DNA from: JAXLYX01 sp046351215
Lineage (GTDB): Bacteria; Myxococcota_A; Polyangia; Polyangiales; Houyiibacteriaceae
Length of the DNA: 64,000 nt
Assembly (NCBI GenBank): GCA_046351215.1
Contig: JAXLYX010000011.1
Coordinates: 124,001-188,000, forward strand
Direction: 5' to 3'
The notes beneath the pieces are model-generated. The model was not told where the DNA came from. It saw only the letters and a program-made list of their open reading frames with translations, and did not search any database. A program made the position numbers and the translations under genes. Positions 17,054-25,851 of the stretch are shown piece after piece (the first letter of the stretch is position 1; each line of letters starts with the position of its first letter).

Positions 17054-19020
17054 TCGGAAGGCCGCTCCGGATCGTCCTCTGCGTGCTCGGGTCGGCGCTG
17101 CTGTCGATCGGCCTCGTCGTGCGCGCCCAGGACGATTTCGCGGCGGCCTCGGTCGGCGGCGAGGGAACGGCCGACGAGCTCCTCGCCTTCCGCTACGCGA
17201 CCGAGGAGAACTTCGTGAAGGCGCGCGAGCTCGCGACGAAGATCGTGCGCCGCCATCCCGACAGCTACCTCGGGCACCACGTCCTCGCGCTCGCGCAGCA
17301 CTACGGCGAGGCCAATTTCCCGGTCGCCTATCACGAGGAGCGCCTCGCCACGCGCCTCTTCGCCTCGCGCTACGGAGACCCGCCGCGTCCCGGCTCGCCC
17401 TGGCTCTGGCATGCCCGGATGCTCCTCGAGACGGCCTCGCTGCAGGCCGAGCTCGGGATGCACGAGGAGCGGCTCGCGACGCTCGATCGCTACAACGAGC
17501 GCTACCAGCCCGAGCAGATCGCCGAGCGCGCCTGGTCGCTGATGAAGGTCGGGCGCACGGAGGAGGCGCGCCGCGTCGCGAACCTCGGCCTCGCGACGAA
17601 CGATCCGATGCAGATCGAGATCGCGCTGAACGCGCTCTGCGCGATCGAGTTCGAGGCCGGCGAGGACGGACGGAGCTACGAGGCCTGCCGCCAGGCCCTC
17701 GAGTACGGGCGCAGCCGCGGCGGCCCGGCCGTGGTCGATCTGACGAACTTCGCCGAGTCCGCGCGCACGGAGTTCCGCCTCGAGGAATCGGAGCGCTTCC
17801 TGCTCGAGGCGACGGAGCTCGACGACATCGGCTACGGCAATCCCTGGCTCGAGCTCGGCGAGCTCTACCTCCGCGAGGCCCGCGTCCCGGAGGCGGTCGA
17901 CGCCCTCCGTCGCGTGCCCGAGTACCGCGCCCGCCGTCCCGCGAACATGCGCGACTCCGATCGGAACGAGGGCCGGCGCGTGCTCGCCGAGCTCTTCCTC
18001 CTCGTCGGCCGCCCCGAGGACGCGCTGCGGATCACCGATCGCGCGCTCGTCTCTCCCGATCGTCGGAGCCACAACAGCCGCGACCCCGACCAGGACCGCG
18101 CGGTCGTCGCGATGCTCGATCGGGCCGCGCGACTCTCGGTCGCGGAGTCGGTCGTGGAGAAGGCCTGCGCGAAGCCCTGGTACCAGCGGCTCGTCGCCTG
18201 GGGGCGCTCCGTGCTCCTCCGCGCCGAGGCCTTCCGCAGCGGACGCGAGGTCGTCACCCGTCTCGCCGAAGGCGACAAGCTCGTCGGCCTGCTCCGCCTC
18301 GGCACGGCGAAGAGCGGTGTGACACCGCCCTTCCTCGTCTCCGACCTCGCGACGATCCTCGGTCCCGGCACCTTCCGCGCGGCGCTCGTGCGCGCCCGAC
18401 GCAGCGATCGGCGCGAGCTCGGCGCGGGCTACTACGACGCGATGGAGGCCGAGGCCTGGCTCGCCGAGGGCGATCCGGAGCGCGCCGAGCGCTCGGCCCG
18501 CCGCGCGATCGAGAAGCTCCCGCGCGCCGAGGCCGCGCTCGTCGCCCGCGTGCAGGGCGTGCTCGCCGCGGCGCGCCTCGAGGCCGGCAAGCCCGCCACC
18601 GAGGCCCTGCTCGCGGCCCTCGGCAACGATCCGACGGTCTTCCGCCGCCTCGGGCTCGCGCTCCCCGTCCGCCTCGTCGTCGGCCGGGGCAGCGTGGCCG
18701 AGACGATCGGCGATGCCCTCGAGCGCTCCCCCCGCCTCGACACCGACGGCTCGTCGCTCCGCCTCGAGGTGCAGGCGAGCCGGCGCACGGCGCGGGCCTG
18801 CCTCTACGGCCCCTCGCGCGAGTCGCTCGGCTGCGGCGAGGTGACGGCGCGCGCGGGCGAGGACGAGACGGCGTTCGCGCAGCGCGCCGTCGACGCCTTC
18901 CACCAGGCGGTCTTCGCGCCGCGGGTCGACCTCTCCCAGTCGGACATCCGCTCGCTCGACGGCTCGCCCCGGCAGTCCCGCGACCCCGTCCGGGGGCTGC
19001 TCGGCCCCGTCGGGGAGTGA
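17050..19020 (+). CDS. TPR-like periplasmic protein of the MoxR operon
   Basis: 656 aa. An N-terminal signal or anchor (about residues 5-25, ending VRAQ) is followed by helical repeats with TPR-like spacing, for example 'ELGELYLREARVPEAVDALRRVPEY' and 'LFLLVGRPEDALRITDRAL'. The last 150 residues are different in character and unrecognised. It is translationally coupled to moxR (ATGA overlap), so it is probably a scaffold for the DUF58/transglutaminase complex on the outer face of the membrane. Confidence 0.7.
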   Translation: MIGRPLRIVLCVLGSALLSIGLVVRAQDDFAAASVGGEGTADELLAFRYATEENFVKARELATKIVRRHPDSYLGHHVLALAQHYGEANFPVAYHEERLATRLFASRYGDPPRPGSPWLWHARMLLETASLQAELGMHEERLATLDRYNERYQPEQIAERAWSLMKVGRTEEARRVANLGLATNDPMQIEIALNALCAIEFEAGEDGRSYEACRQALEYGRSRGGPAVVDLTNFAESARTEFRLEESERFLLEATELDDIGYGNPWLELGELYLREARVPEAVDALRRVPEYRARRPANMRDSDRNEGRRVLAELFLLVGRPEDALRITDRALVSPDRRSHNSRDPDQDRAVVAMLDRAARLSVAESVVEKACAKPWYQRLVAWGRSVLLRAEAFRSGREVVTRLAEGDKLVGLLRLGTAKSGVTPPFLVSDLATILGPGTFRAALVRARRSDRRELGAGYYDAMEAEAWLAEGDPERAERSARRAIEKLPRAEAALVARVQGVLAAARLEAGKPATEALLAALGNDPTVFRRLGLALPVRLVVGRGSVAETIGDALERSPRLDTDGSSLRLEVQASRRTARACLYGPSRESLGCGEVTARAGEDETAFAQRAVDAFHQAVFAPRVDLSQSDIRSLDGSPRQSRDPVRGLLGPVGE

Positions 19021-19023
19021 TTT

Positions 19024-19039
19024 CCGGCCGCCCGGCCGG
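19024..19039 (+). terminator. GC-rich hairpin after the MoxR operon
   Basis: CCGGCC/GGCCGG with a 4-nt loop, 3 bp after the stop of the TPR gene. It has no T-run. A second hairpin, CGCGTC/GACGCG, follows at 19057-19073. Termination is plausible but not proven. Confidence 0.4.
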
Positions 19040-19187
19040 ATCCCTGGGTGACCGCGCGCGTCTTCGTGACGCGGATTCACCCTTCCGGCTTCCCCGCGGA
19101 AGGCGTCGGCCCTAGGCTTCGACGTCCCTACACCCACCGACCCCTGCCGGGGCGGTGAGGTCCCACCCCCGCAAGGAAGCACGAGCC

Positions 19188-20471
19188 ATGACTCAGGTGC
19201 GCAAGGTCGCCGTCATCGGAGGCAACCGCCTTCCCTTCGTCCGGTCGAATTCGTCGTACAGCGAGGCCAGCAACCAGGAGATGCTGACCGCCGCGCTGAC
19301 GGGTCTCGTCGACCGCTACAACCTGCGCGGCGAGCGCCTCGGCGAGGTCGTCGCGGGCGCGGTCATCAAGCACTCGCGCGACTTCAACCTCACGCGCGAG
19401 TCGGTGCTCGACAGCGGCCTCGCGCCCGAGACCTCGGCCTACGACATCCAGCAGGCCTGCGGCACGGGCCTCGAGGCCGCGATCCTCGTCGCGAACAAGA
19501 TCGCGCTCGGCCAGATCGAGTGCGGCATCGCGGGCGGCACGGACACCACCTCGGACGCGCCGATCGGCGTCGGCGAGGGGCTCCGCAAGATCCTCCTCCG
19601 CATCAACCGCGCGAAGAACGCGCAGGAGCGCCTGCTCGCGCTCAAGGACCTGCGTCCGAAGGACATCGTCCCGCTCATCCCGACCAACGGCGAGCCCCGC
19701 ACGGGCATGTCGATGGGCGAGCACTGCGAGATCATGGCCCAGGAGTGGGGCATCCCGCGCGAGGAGCAGGACAAGCTCACGTACGAGAGCCATCAGAAGC
19801 TCGCGAAGGCGTACGAAGAGGGCTTCTTCACCGACCTCATGACGCCGTTCAAGGGCGTGCTGAAGGACGGCGTCCTCCGCCCCGACACGACGCTCGAGAA
19901 GCTCGCGACGCTGAAGCCGGCCTTCGACAAGAAGAGCGGCAAGGGCACGCTCACGGCGGCGAACAGCACGAACCTCACGGACGGCGCGTCCACCGTGCTC
20001 CTCGCGAGCGAGGAGTGGGCGAAGAAGAAGGGCCTGCCGGTCCGCGCGTACCTCACGTTCGGCGAGGTCGCGGCCGTCGACTTCGCGGGCCCGAAGAAGG
20101 AAGGCCTGCTCATGGCGCCGGCCTACGCCGTGCCCCGCATGCTCGACCGCGCGGGCCTCAAGCTCCAGGACTTCGACTTCTACGAGATCCACGAGGCGTT
20201 CGCGGCGCAGGTGCTCTGCACGCTCAAGGCCTGGGAGGATCCGAAGTTCTGCAAGGAGCGTCTCGGCCGCGACGCGCCGCTCGGCTCGATCGACCGCGCG
20301 AAGCTCAACGTGAAGGGCTCCTCGCTCGCGGCGGGTCATCCCTTCGCCGCGACCGGCGGCCGCATCGTCGCGACCCTCGCCAAGATCCTCGAGCAGAAGG
20401 GGAGCGGCCGCGGCCTCATCTCCATCTGCGCCGCGGGCGGCCAGGGCGTCGTGGCGATCATGGAGCGCTGA
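19188..20471 (+). CDS. Acetyl-CoA C-acyltransferase (thiolase, FadI-like)
   Basis: 427 aa from ATG 19188, preceded by the ribosome site 'aaggaag'; the in-frame ATG at 19155 lacks one. Thiolase active site: nucleophile Cys91 (QQACGTGLEAA), His in 'YEIHEAFAAQ', His in 'GHPFAATGGRI' and the C-terminal Cys in 'CAAGGQG'. It catalyses thiolytic cleavage of 3-ketoacyl-CoA in beta-oxidation, or the reverse condensation. A second thiolase follows on the same strand, but no FadB/FadJ partner is within the window. Confidence 0.92.
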   Translation: MTQVRKVAVIGGNRLPFVRSNSSYSEASNQEMLTAALTGLVDRYNLRGERLGEVVAGAVIKHSRDFNLTRESVLDSGLAPETSAYDIQQACGTGLEAAILVANKIALGQIECGIAGGTDTTSDAPIGVGEGLRKILLRINRAKNAQERLLALKDLRPKDIVPLIPTNGEPRTGMSMGEHCEIMAQEWGIPREEQDKLTYESHQKLAKAYEEGFFTDLMTPFKGVLKDGVLRPDTTLEKLATLKPAFDKKSGKGTLTAANSTNLTDGASTVLLASEEWAKKKGLPVRAYLTFGEVAAVDFAGPKKEGLLMAPAYAVPRMLDRAGLKLQDFDFYEIHEAFAAQVLCTLKAWEDPKFCKERLGRDAPLGSIDRAKLNVKGSSLAAGHPFAATGGRIVATLAKILEQKGSGRGLISICAAGGQGVVAIMER

Positions 20472-20561
20472 AGGGCGCGAAGGGCTCCGTCACCGGCGTC
20501 GGTGGGCGGAGTCGTGCAGGGCGGCGGATCGTCTTCGGGCGGTTCGCCGTTTTCGTTTGGG

Positions 20562-20580
20562 GGCCGCACCATGTGCGGCC
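20562..20580 (+). terminator. Hairpin between the two thiolase genes
   Basis: GGCCGCAC (20562-20569) and GTGCGGCC (20573-20580) form a perfect 8-bp stem with a 3-nt loop, 91 bp after the first thiolase stop. It is preceded by T-rich sequence rather than followed by a T-run, so it is at best a weak terminator. The rest of the 238-bp gap shows nothing recognisable. Confidence 0.4.
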
Positions 20581-20709
20581 TTCACCCGAAGGGCGGAAAA
20601 ACCACGAATTCCAGGCCGAAACGCCCACTTCGCCTTGTCGCCCCCCGCGTTCGCCTCAAGAACGTTCCCTGGCGCCGCGATGAAGCCTCCGGCGCGAGGA
20701 GTGGGGACC

Positions 20710-22074
20710 ATGGCGAAGAGCGGCAAGACCACCTCGGGCGCGACGGCGGGCTACGTGGGCATGCGTCCCTCGGCTTCGGAATGGACCCGCCCCGGCAAGC
20801 GGCGCGCGGTGATCATCGGCGGCGTGCGCACGCCCTTCGTGCGCGCCTTCGGCGAATTCCTGGAGCTCGACTCGATCGCCCTCGCCGTCGCCGCGACGCG
20901 CGGCCTGCTCGAGCGCACGGGCATCGATCGTCGCGAGATCGACTCCGTCGTCTGGGGCGGCGTCATCCTCCCGACCTTCGCGCCGAACATCGCGCGCGAG
21001 GTCGCGCTCGACATCGGCCTCCCCGAGACCGCCGAGGGCATGACCTGCACCCGCGCCTGCGCCTCCGGTCTCCAGGCCGTGACGCTCGCCGCCGCCGCCA
21101 TCGAGCGCGGCGAGGCCGACGTGATCATCGCCGGCGGCTCCGACTCGACGAGCAACGCGCCCCTCGCGCTCCCGCAGAAGCTCGTCCACGCGCTCGCTCC
21201 CTTCGCCTTCGGCAAGGTGAAGAAGCCGCAGGAGGCGCTCGCCGTCCTCGCTCAGCTCATGCCGCTCTCGGACCTCATCCCGAAGAAGCCCGAGATCGCC
21301 GAGCGCACCACGGGCGAGGTCATGGGCCAGTCCGCCGAGCGCATGGCGAAGCATTGGGGCGTCACGCGCGAGGATCAGGATCGCTTCGCCCTCCGCTCGC
21401 ACCAGCGCGCCGCGGCCGCGATCCAATCCGGTCGCTTCTCGCCCGAGGTCACGCCCGTCGAGGTCAACGGACAGCGCGTCGAGCGCGACACCATCGTCCG
21501 CGGCGACACCTCGATGGAGCGCCTCGCCCGCCTCGCGCCCGCCTTCGCCGAGAACGGCACCGTCACGGCCGGCAACGCGAGCACCCTGACCGACGGCGCC
21601 GCCGCCGTGCTGATCATGGAGGAGTCGAAGGCCCGCGCCCTCGGCCTCGTCCCGCTCGCGGCCTTCCGCAGCTGGTCCTACGTCTCGATCGATCCCGCCG
21701 ATCAGCTCCTCATCGGCCCCGCGATCGCGATGCCCCGCGCCTGCGCGCGCGCCGGCGTCTCCCTCCGCGACGTCGACCTCGTCGACATCCACGAGGCCTT
21801 CGCCGCGCAGGTCCTCTGCGTCCTCCGAGCGATGGACAGCGACCAGTTCGCGAAGGAGCGCATCGGCGTCGACAAGGCCGTCGGCGCGCCCGATCCCGCG
21901 AAGCTCAACATCCACGGCGGCTCGGTTTCGCTCGGCCATCCCTTCGGCGCGACCGGCGCCCGCATGGTCACGACGATGGCGAACGAGCTCCACCAATCTG
22001 GCAAGGAGCTCGCCGTCCTCGGCATCTGCGCCGCCGGCGGCATCGGCGCGGCGGCGGTGCTCGAGAGGGTCTGA
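20710..22074 (+). CDS. Acetyl-CoA C-acyltransferase (thiolase, trifunctional-beta-like)
   Basis: 454 aa from ATG 20710, preceded by the strong ribosome site 'gaggagtgggg'. Upstream ATGs at 20557 and 20680 are in frame but less well placed. Catalytic Cys117 lies in TRACASGLQAV, with 'DIHEAFAAQ', 'GHPFGATGARM' and 'CAAGGIG' completing the thiolase core. A roughly 30-residue basic N-terminal extension precedes the core. It is divergent in sequence from the preceding thiolase, so the pair is not a recent duplication and may differ in chain-length preference. Confidence 0.92.
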   Translation: MAKSGKTTSGATAGYVGMRPSASEWTRPGKRRAVIIGGVRTPFVRAFGEFLELDSIALAVAATRGLLERTGIDRREIDSVVWGGVILPTFAPNIAREVALDIGLPETAEGMTCTRACASGLQAVTLAAAAIERGEADVIIAGGSDSTSNAPLALPQKLVHALAPFAFGKVKKPQEALAVLAQLMPLSDLIPKKPEIAERTTGEVMGQSAERMAKHWGVTREDQDRFALRSHQRAAAAIQSGRFSPEVTPVEVNGQRVERDTIVRGDTSMERLARLAPAFAENGTVTAGNASTLTDGAAAVLIMEESKARALGLVPLAAFRSWSYVSIDPADQLLIGPAIAMPRACARAGVSLRDVDLVDIHEAFAAQVLCVLRAMDSDQFAKERIGVDKAVGAPDPAKLNIHGGSVSLGHPFGATGARMVTTMANELHQSGKELAVLGICAAGGIGAAAVLERV

Positions 22075-22083
22075 GGGACCCTC
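22065..22083. terminator. Hairpin spanning two convergent stop codons
   Basis: GAGGGTC (22065-22071) and GACCCTC (22077-22083) form a perfect 7-bp stem with a 5-nt loop. The hairpin covers the thiolase stop codon (22072-22074) and reaches the first bases of the stop of the opposing PQQ-repeat gene (22082-22084). It could serve both transcripts. Confidence 0.45.
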
Positions 22084-24610
22084 AGGGCACCATCCCGCGC
22101 GCCACCGGCACGGTATCGACCATCAGATAGGCCCGCATCGCCACCGGCAGCGTCGCCCCCGTCGTGTCGACGGCGACGCTCGTCGCGTGCCCGCCCCCGT
22201 CGGTCGTCACCGTCGTCTTCGTCCCGTACGCCAGCGACACCGGCTCGCCCGTCGTCGCATCGACGAGCAGCACGGCGAAGAGGTGATCGGCCTTCGTCAG
22301 CGTGCCGCCGGTGATCGTCGCCGTGACCGCGTTCGCGCTCGCCGCGAACGCCACGCTCCCGACCCCCGCCGGCACCTGCGCGAGCCCCGTGTCGTGGTGC
22401 CGCAAGAGGGCCGCGCCGAAGACGGAGAAGTCGTCGGTCGTCGGATTGCAGTATCCGAGCTGCCGAAGGAACTGCCCGTAGAACGGGATCAGATTGCACT
22501 TCGTCGTCACGTAGATCGACGGGGTCACTTGCGCATCGCCGAGCGCATCGACGCGCGTCGAGAGCCGGAAGCGCTCGAACGAGATCGGGAAGGTGAAGGC
22601 CTCGAGCGCGAACGAGTCCTTGTTCTCGAGCGTGAGGAAGCCGTCCTGGTAGGTCGCCACGACGGGGAACATCGCCTTCGACGTCGGATCGATCACCGTG
22701 TGGTTCGACGCATCGAGCGTCGCGCCCACGATCCAGGCGATGGCGCGGTTGCCGTTGCCCTCGACCATGCCCGCGAGCCAGTGGATCGAGTCGAAGCCGA
22801 TCTGGTTGTAGCTCGGGAGGATCGTCGGCAGCGGCGCGGCGAGCCGGTACAGCTCGAAGACGCCGCTCGGATCCGTCCCCACGTTCGTCGGGATCGCGTA
22901 GGGCAGGCTGCTCGTGCGCGGCGCCGAGAGCGCGAAGTCGAAGGTGGTGTCGAACGTCCCCGCGGGCGTTCCGCCCGAGAAACGCAGCCCCGAGCGCGTC
23001 GGATTCTCGAGGTAGGGACCGTGGATCCGCAGGTGCACCTTCGAGTCCCCGCCGGCGACGAAGGGCGATTCGGGGACGACGATCAGGAAGTGCCGATCGG
23101 CCGAGACGCGCACCGTGTGCGGCACGTTCGGCGTGACGTCCACCGCGAGCTGCGTGTCGTCGATCAGCGCGAGCGCCGTGTCGCCGCTCTCGCGGACGAT
23201 GAGCGTGAAGGCCATCGCCTGATTCGGATCGATCGTCGTCGGCGGCACGTCGACGAGCCCGCCGACCTGCGAGGTGTAGACGATGCTCGCCCCGTTCGCG
23301 GGGAGCCCCTCGCCGACGGAGCTTCCCTCGCAGCGCGCGTCCGCCATGCCGGCCGTTCCGAGGCAGTAGTCGTAGGGGACGAAGAAGATCTCGCCGCTCT
23401 CGGCGCCGACGTACACGCCGTTCCGGCCGAGCGCGGGGGAGCTGTTCACGTCGTTCCGCTCGCCCGTGACGAGCTGCATGCGCCACCGCAGCGTCCCGTC
23501 CGGCTCGAGCACGTAGAGCTTCCCGTCGCCGCCGCCGACGTAGACGTGTCCGTCGGCATCGACGGCTGGCGACGAGCGGATCGGATCGTGCGTGTCGAAG
23601 GCCCAGCGGACCGCGCCCGTCGAGGCCTCGAGCGCGTAGATCGTCCCGTCGGCCGAGGGCACGACGAGCGCTCCGTCGGGCAGGCGCGCCGCGCTCGCGT
23701 AGACGTGGTCGCGCGTCGGGAATTCCCAGGCGACTCCGCCCGGCGAATCGCCCCCCGTCGCGTAGGCGCGCACGTAGCCGTCGAAGCCGCCGAGCACGAA
23801 CGAGCCGTGGTCCTTCATCAGCACGGGGCTCGCGGCGATCGTCCCCTCGGCCACCGCGCTGAACGAGAGGCTCCCGTCCGGATGGATCGCGAAGATGTTG
23901 TCGCCGAGGAGCGAGACCGCGTTGTTGTTCCCGATGTAGAGCGTGCCCGTCGCCGCGTCGACGGCGGGCGACGACCAGGTCTGGTCCTTCGTCTCGAAGC
24001 CCCAGAGCTTCGTGCCCGTGTCGCGATCGATCCCGAAGATGCGGAAGTCGTCGTTCGGGGCGACGAGCGTTCCGTCCGGGAGGATCGCGACGTTGCCCTC
24101 GAACCAGCGGATGTACGCGCCCGTCGTCGCGGGATCGTCCGCCTGGAACGCCCAGAGCATCGAGCCGCTCGCGGCGTCGAGCGCGTAGACGTGTCCGTCG
24201 CCCGAGCCGAAGTAGACGTGCCCCCGATCGTCGAGCAGGCCCGCCGAGTCGATGATCTCGCCCGTCTGGAAGTGCCAGCGCTCGGTTCCGTCGGGACGGA
24301 GCGCGTAGAACGTGCGGTCGGCCGAACCGAGGTAGACGGTCTCGTCGGCGCCGACGACGGGCGAGCTGAAGATGCCCTTGCCCGTCTGGAAGACCCAGGG
24401 AGAGAGCGCGTCGTTCCTTCGCGCGTGGATCCGTCCTCGCCCGTCCTGCACGGCGTTCGCGCGGAACTTCGGCCAGGGGCTCGAAGCGTCGAGGGGCACC
24501 GAGGGCGACGACGAATCGCCGCAGGCGGCGAGCAGGCCGAGGGCCGAGAGCGAGACGGCGGCGAGCGCTCGGCGCGCACGCGCGGAGAGGTCGGACGAGG
24601 GAGCAGCCAT
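22082..24610 (-). CDS. PQQ-like beta-propeller lipoprotein
   Basis: 842 aa from ATG 24610; the frame upstream is open but basic and shadow-like. Lipobox LAAC places the lipidated residue at Cys30. Residues 45-400 hold at least seven propeller-type repeats such as 'PVVGADETVYLGSADRTFYALRPDGTERWHF' broken into 'VYLGSADRTFYAL', 'VYFGSGDGHVYAL' and 'LYIGNNNAV'. This is the BamB/PQQ-like propeller. The C-terminal half (about 450-842) is beta-rich and unrecognised. Likely exposed outside the inner membrane; no enzymatic residues recognised. Confidence 0.85.
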   Translation of the reverse strand: MAAPSSDLSARARRALAAVSLSALGLLAACGDSSSPSVPLDASSPWPKFRANAVQDGRGRIHARRNDALSPWVFQTGKGIFSSPVVGADETVYLGSADRTFYALRPDGTERWHFQTGEIIDSAGLLDDRGHVYFGSGDGHVYALDAASGSMLWAFQADDPATTGAYIRWFEGNVAILPDGTLVAPNDDFRIFGIDRDTGTKLWGFETKDQTWSSPAVDAATGTLYIGNNNAVSLLGDNIFAIHPDGSLSFSAVAEGTIAASPVLMKDHGSFVLGGFDGYVRAYATGGDSPGGVAWEFPTRDHVYASAARLPDGALVVPSADGTIYALEASTGAVRWAFDTHDPIRSSPAVDADGHVYVGGGDGKLYVLEPDGTLRWRMQLVTGERNDVNSSPALGRNGVYVGAESGEIFFVPYDYCLGTAGMADARCEGSSVGEGLPANGASIVYTSQVGGLVDVPPTTIDPNQAMAFTLIVRESGDTALALIDDTQLAVDVTPNVPHTVRVSADRHFLIVVPESPFVAGGDSKVHLRIHGPYLENPTRSGLRFSGGTPAGTFDTTFDFALSAPRTSSLPYAIPTNVGTDPSGVFELYRLAAPLPTILPSYNQIGFDSIHWLAGMVEGNGNRAIAWIVGATLDASNHTVIDPTSKAMFPVVATYQDGFLTLENKDSFALEAFTFPISFERFRLSTRVDALGDAQVTPSIYVTTKCNLIPFYGQFLRQLGYCNPTTDDFSVFGAALLRHHDTGLAQVPAGVGSVAFAASANAVTATITGGTLTKADHLFAVLLVDATTGEPVSLAYGTKTTVTTDGGGHATSVAVDTTGATLPVAMRAYLMVDTVPVARGMVP

Positions 24611-24647
24611 GGCGACGAGTCTATCCCGGCGCCCCGTGGCTCCGACA

Positions 24648-25130
24648 TCACCCCGGGCGCGAGCCGCTCCGACCCTCGAGCGCCGCGATCGTCGTCCCTT
24701 CCGGGACCTCCGTGACCGGGAGCGTCCTTCCGGCGAGGTAGCGCCATCCCACGCCGTCGTGCGCGAAGGTCGAGAGCTCGGCGAAGGAGGCGTCCTTGCC
24801 ACGGTGCGCGATGCGGGCGACGAAGAGCACGCGCGCGAGACCGTCGGGGCCCTCGCCCTCGACGTCGAGGACCTCGAGCCGTCGGTAGGCGAGGCCCGCC
24901 GTGAAGTGGCGCTTCAATGCGGCGCGGAGCGCGGCCTCGCCCTTCGCGCGATCCTCGTGGTCCGCGTGGAGCGTGCGGACGAGGTAGTCGACGTCCTTCT
25001 TCACGAAGGCCGCGTAGCGCGAGCGCATCAGCGACTCGACGTCGGGGGGCTCTCCGCCGGCGTGGTAGCGGCCGCAGCACGCGTCGTAGGGGAGTCCGCG
25101 TCCACAGGGGCAGGGGAGGGAACGACTCAT
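24648..25130 (-). CDS. YchJ-family protein (SEC-C motif plus NTF2-like domain)
   Basis: 160 aa. The N-terminus 'CPCGRGLPYDACCGRYH' is a zinc-binding SEC-C-type motif. The rest, starting 'ESLMRSRYAAFVKKDVDYLVRTLH', matches the YchJ/UPF0225 NTF2-like domain. These proteins are widely conserved and of unknown function. Located 34 bp downstream of the SRAP gene on the same strand. Confidence 0.88.
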   Translation of the reverse strand: MSRSLPCPCGRGLPYDACCGRYHAGGEPPDVESLMRSRYAAFVKKDVDYLVRTLHADHEDRAKGEAALRAALKRHFTAGLAYRRLEVLDVEGEGPDGLARVLFVARIAHRGKDASFAELSTFAHDGVGWRYLAGRTLPVTEVPEGTTIAALEGRSGSRPG

Positions 25131-25164
25131 GGGGGCGTTCTACGCGATCTCGGCGGGCCGGGCT

Positions 25165-25848
25165 TCATTCGAAAGGGATCGGCTCGCGCAGCGAGGGATC
25201 GTCGACGCGCGGATCGTTGAGGCGCGGCGAGACGGGCCAGCCCTCGAGCTCGACGGCGGGGAGCGGGAGCAGCTTCGCGACGAGCGCCGCGGCGTCGTGG
25301 TCCTCGGCCGAGAGCCAGGCGTCGCGAAGCGCGGGAGGGATCACGAGCGGCATCCGATCGTGGATCGTCTCGACGAAGCCGAGCGCGGGCCGCGTGACGA
25401 TCGCGAAGCTCGGCTTCTTCGCGGCATGGCCCGCCTCGTGCCCGACCTCGTAGATGCCCGCGAACGTGAGGAGATGGCCGTCCTTCGCGTGGAGGTAATA
25501 GGGCTGCTTCTTCCGGCCCTCCTTCTTCCACTCGTAGAAGCCGTCCGCCGGGAGCAGGCAGCGGCGCCGCTCGGCCGCGGCGCGGAAGGAGCGCGTCGTC
25601 GCGAGCGTCTCGGCGCGTGCGTTGACGAAGCGCTTCGGCGTCCCGGCGTCGGTCACGCGGTCCGCCCACGGCGGCACGAGGCCGAACGAGGCGAGGCCGA
25701 TGCGCCGCTCGGGCCGCGCGACGAGCATCGGCGCGAGCATGCTCGGAGCGAGGTTCGCGTGACGCGGCAGCGCCTCGACGGCGAGCGTGGCCTCGAGCTC
25801 GGAGGCGAGCTCCGCCGCGTCGAAGACGGCCGAATACCGACCGCACAC
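25165..25848 (-). CDS. SRAP/HMCES-family abasic-site protein (YedK-like)
   Basis: 227 aa. All catalytic residues of the family are present: Cys2 (MCGRY), which crosslinks to abasic sites after Met removal; Asn76 in NARAE; Glu106 in FYEWKK; and His163 in HDRMP. It shields abasic sites in single-stranded DNA. The start lies 3 bp downstream of the kinase stop, so it may be cotranscribed with the kinase gene. I saw no LexA-type box at the start. Confidence 0.93.
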   Translation of the reverse strand: MCGRYSAVFDAAELASELEATLAVEALPRHANLAPSMLAPMLVARPERRIGLASFGLVPPWADRVTDAGTPKRFVNARAETLATTRSFRAAAERRRCLLPADGFYEWKKEGRKKQPYYLHAKDGHLLTFAGIYEVGHEAGHAAKKPSFAIVTRPALGFVETIHDRMPLVIPPALRDAWLSAEDHDAAALVAKLLPLPAVELEGWPVSPRLNDPRVDDPSLREPIPFE

Positions 25849-25851
25849 GGC

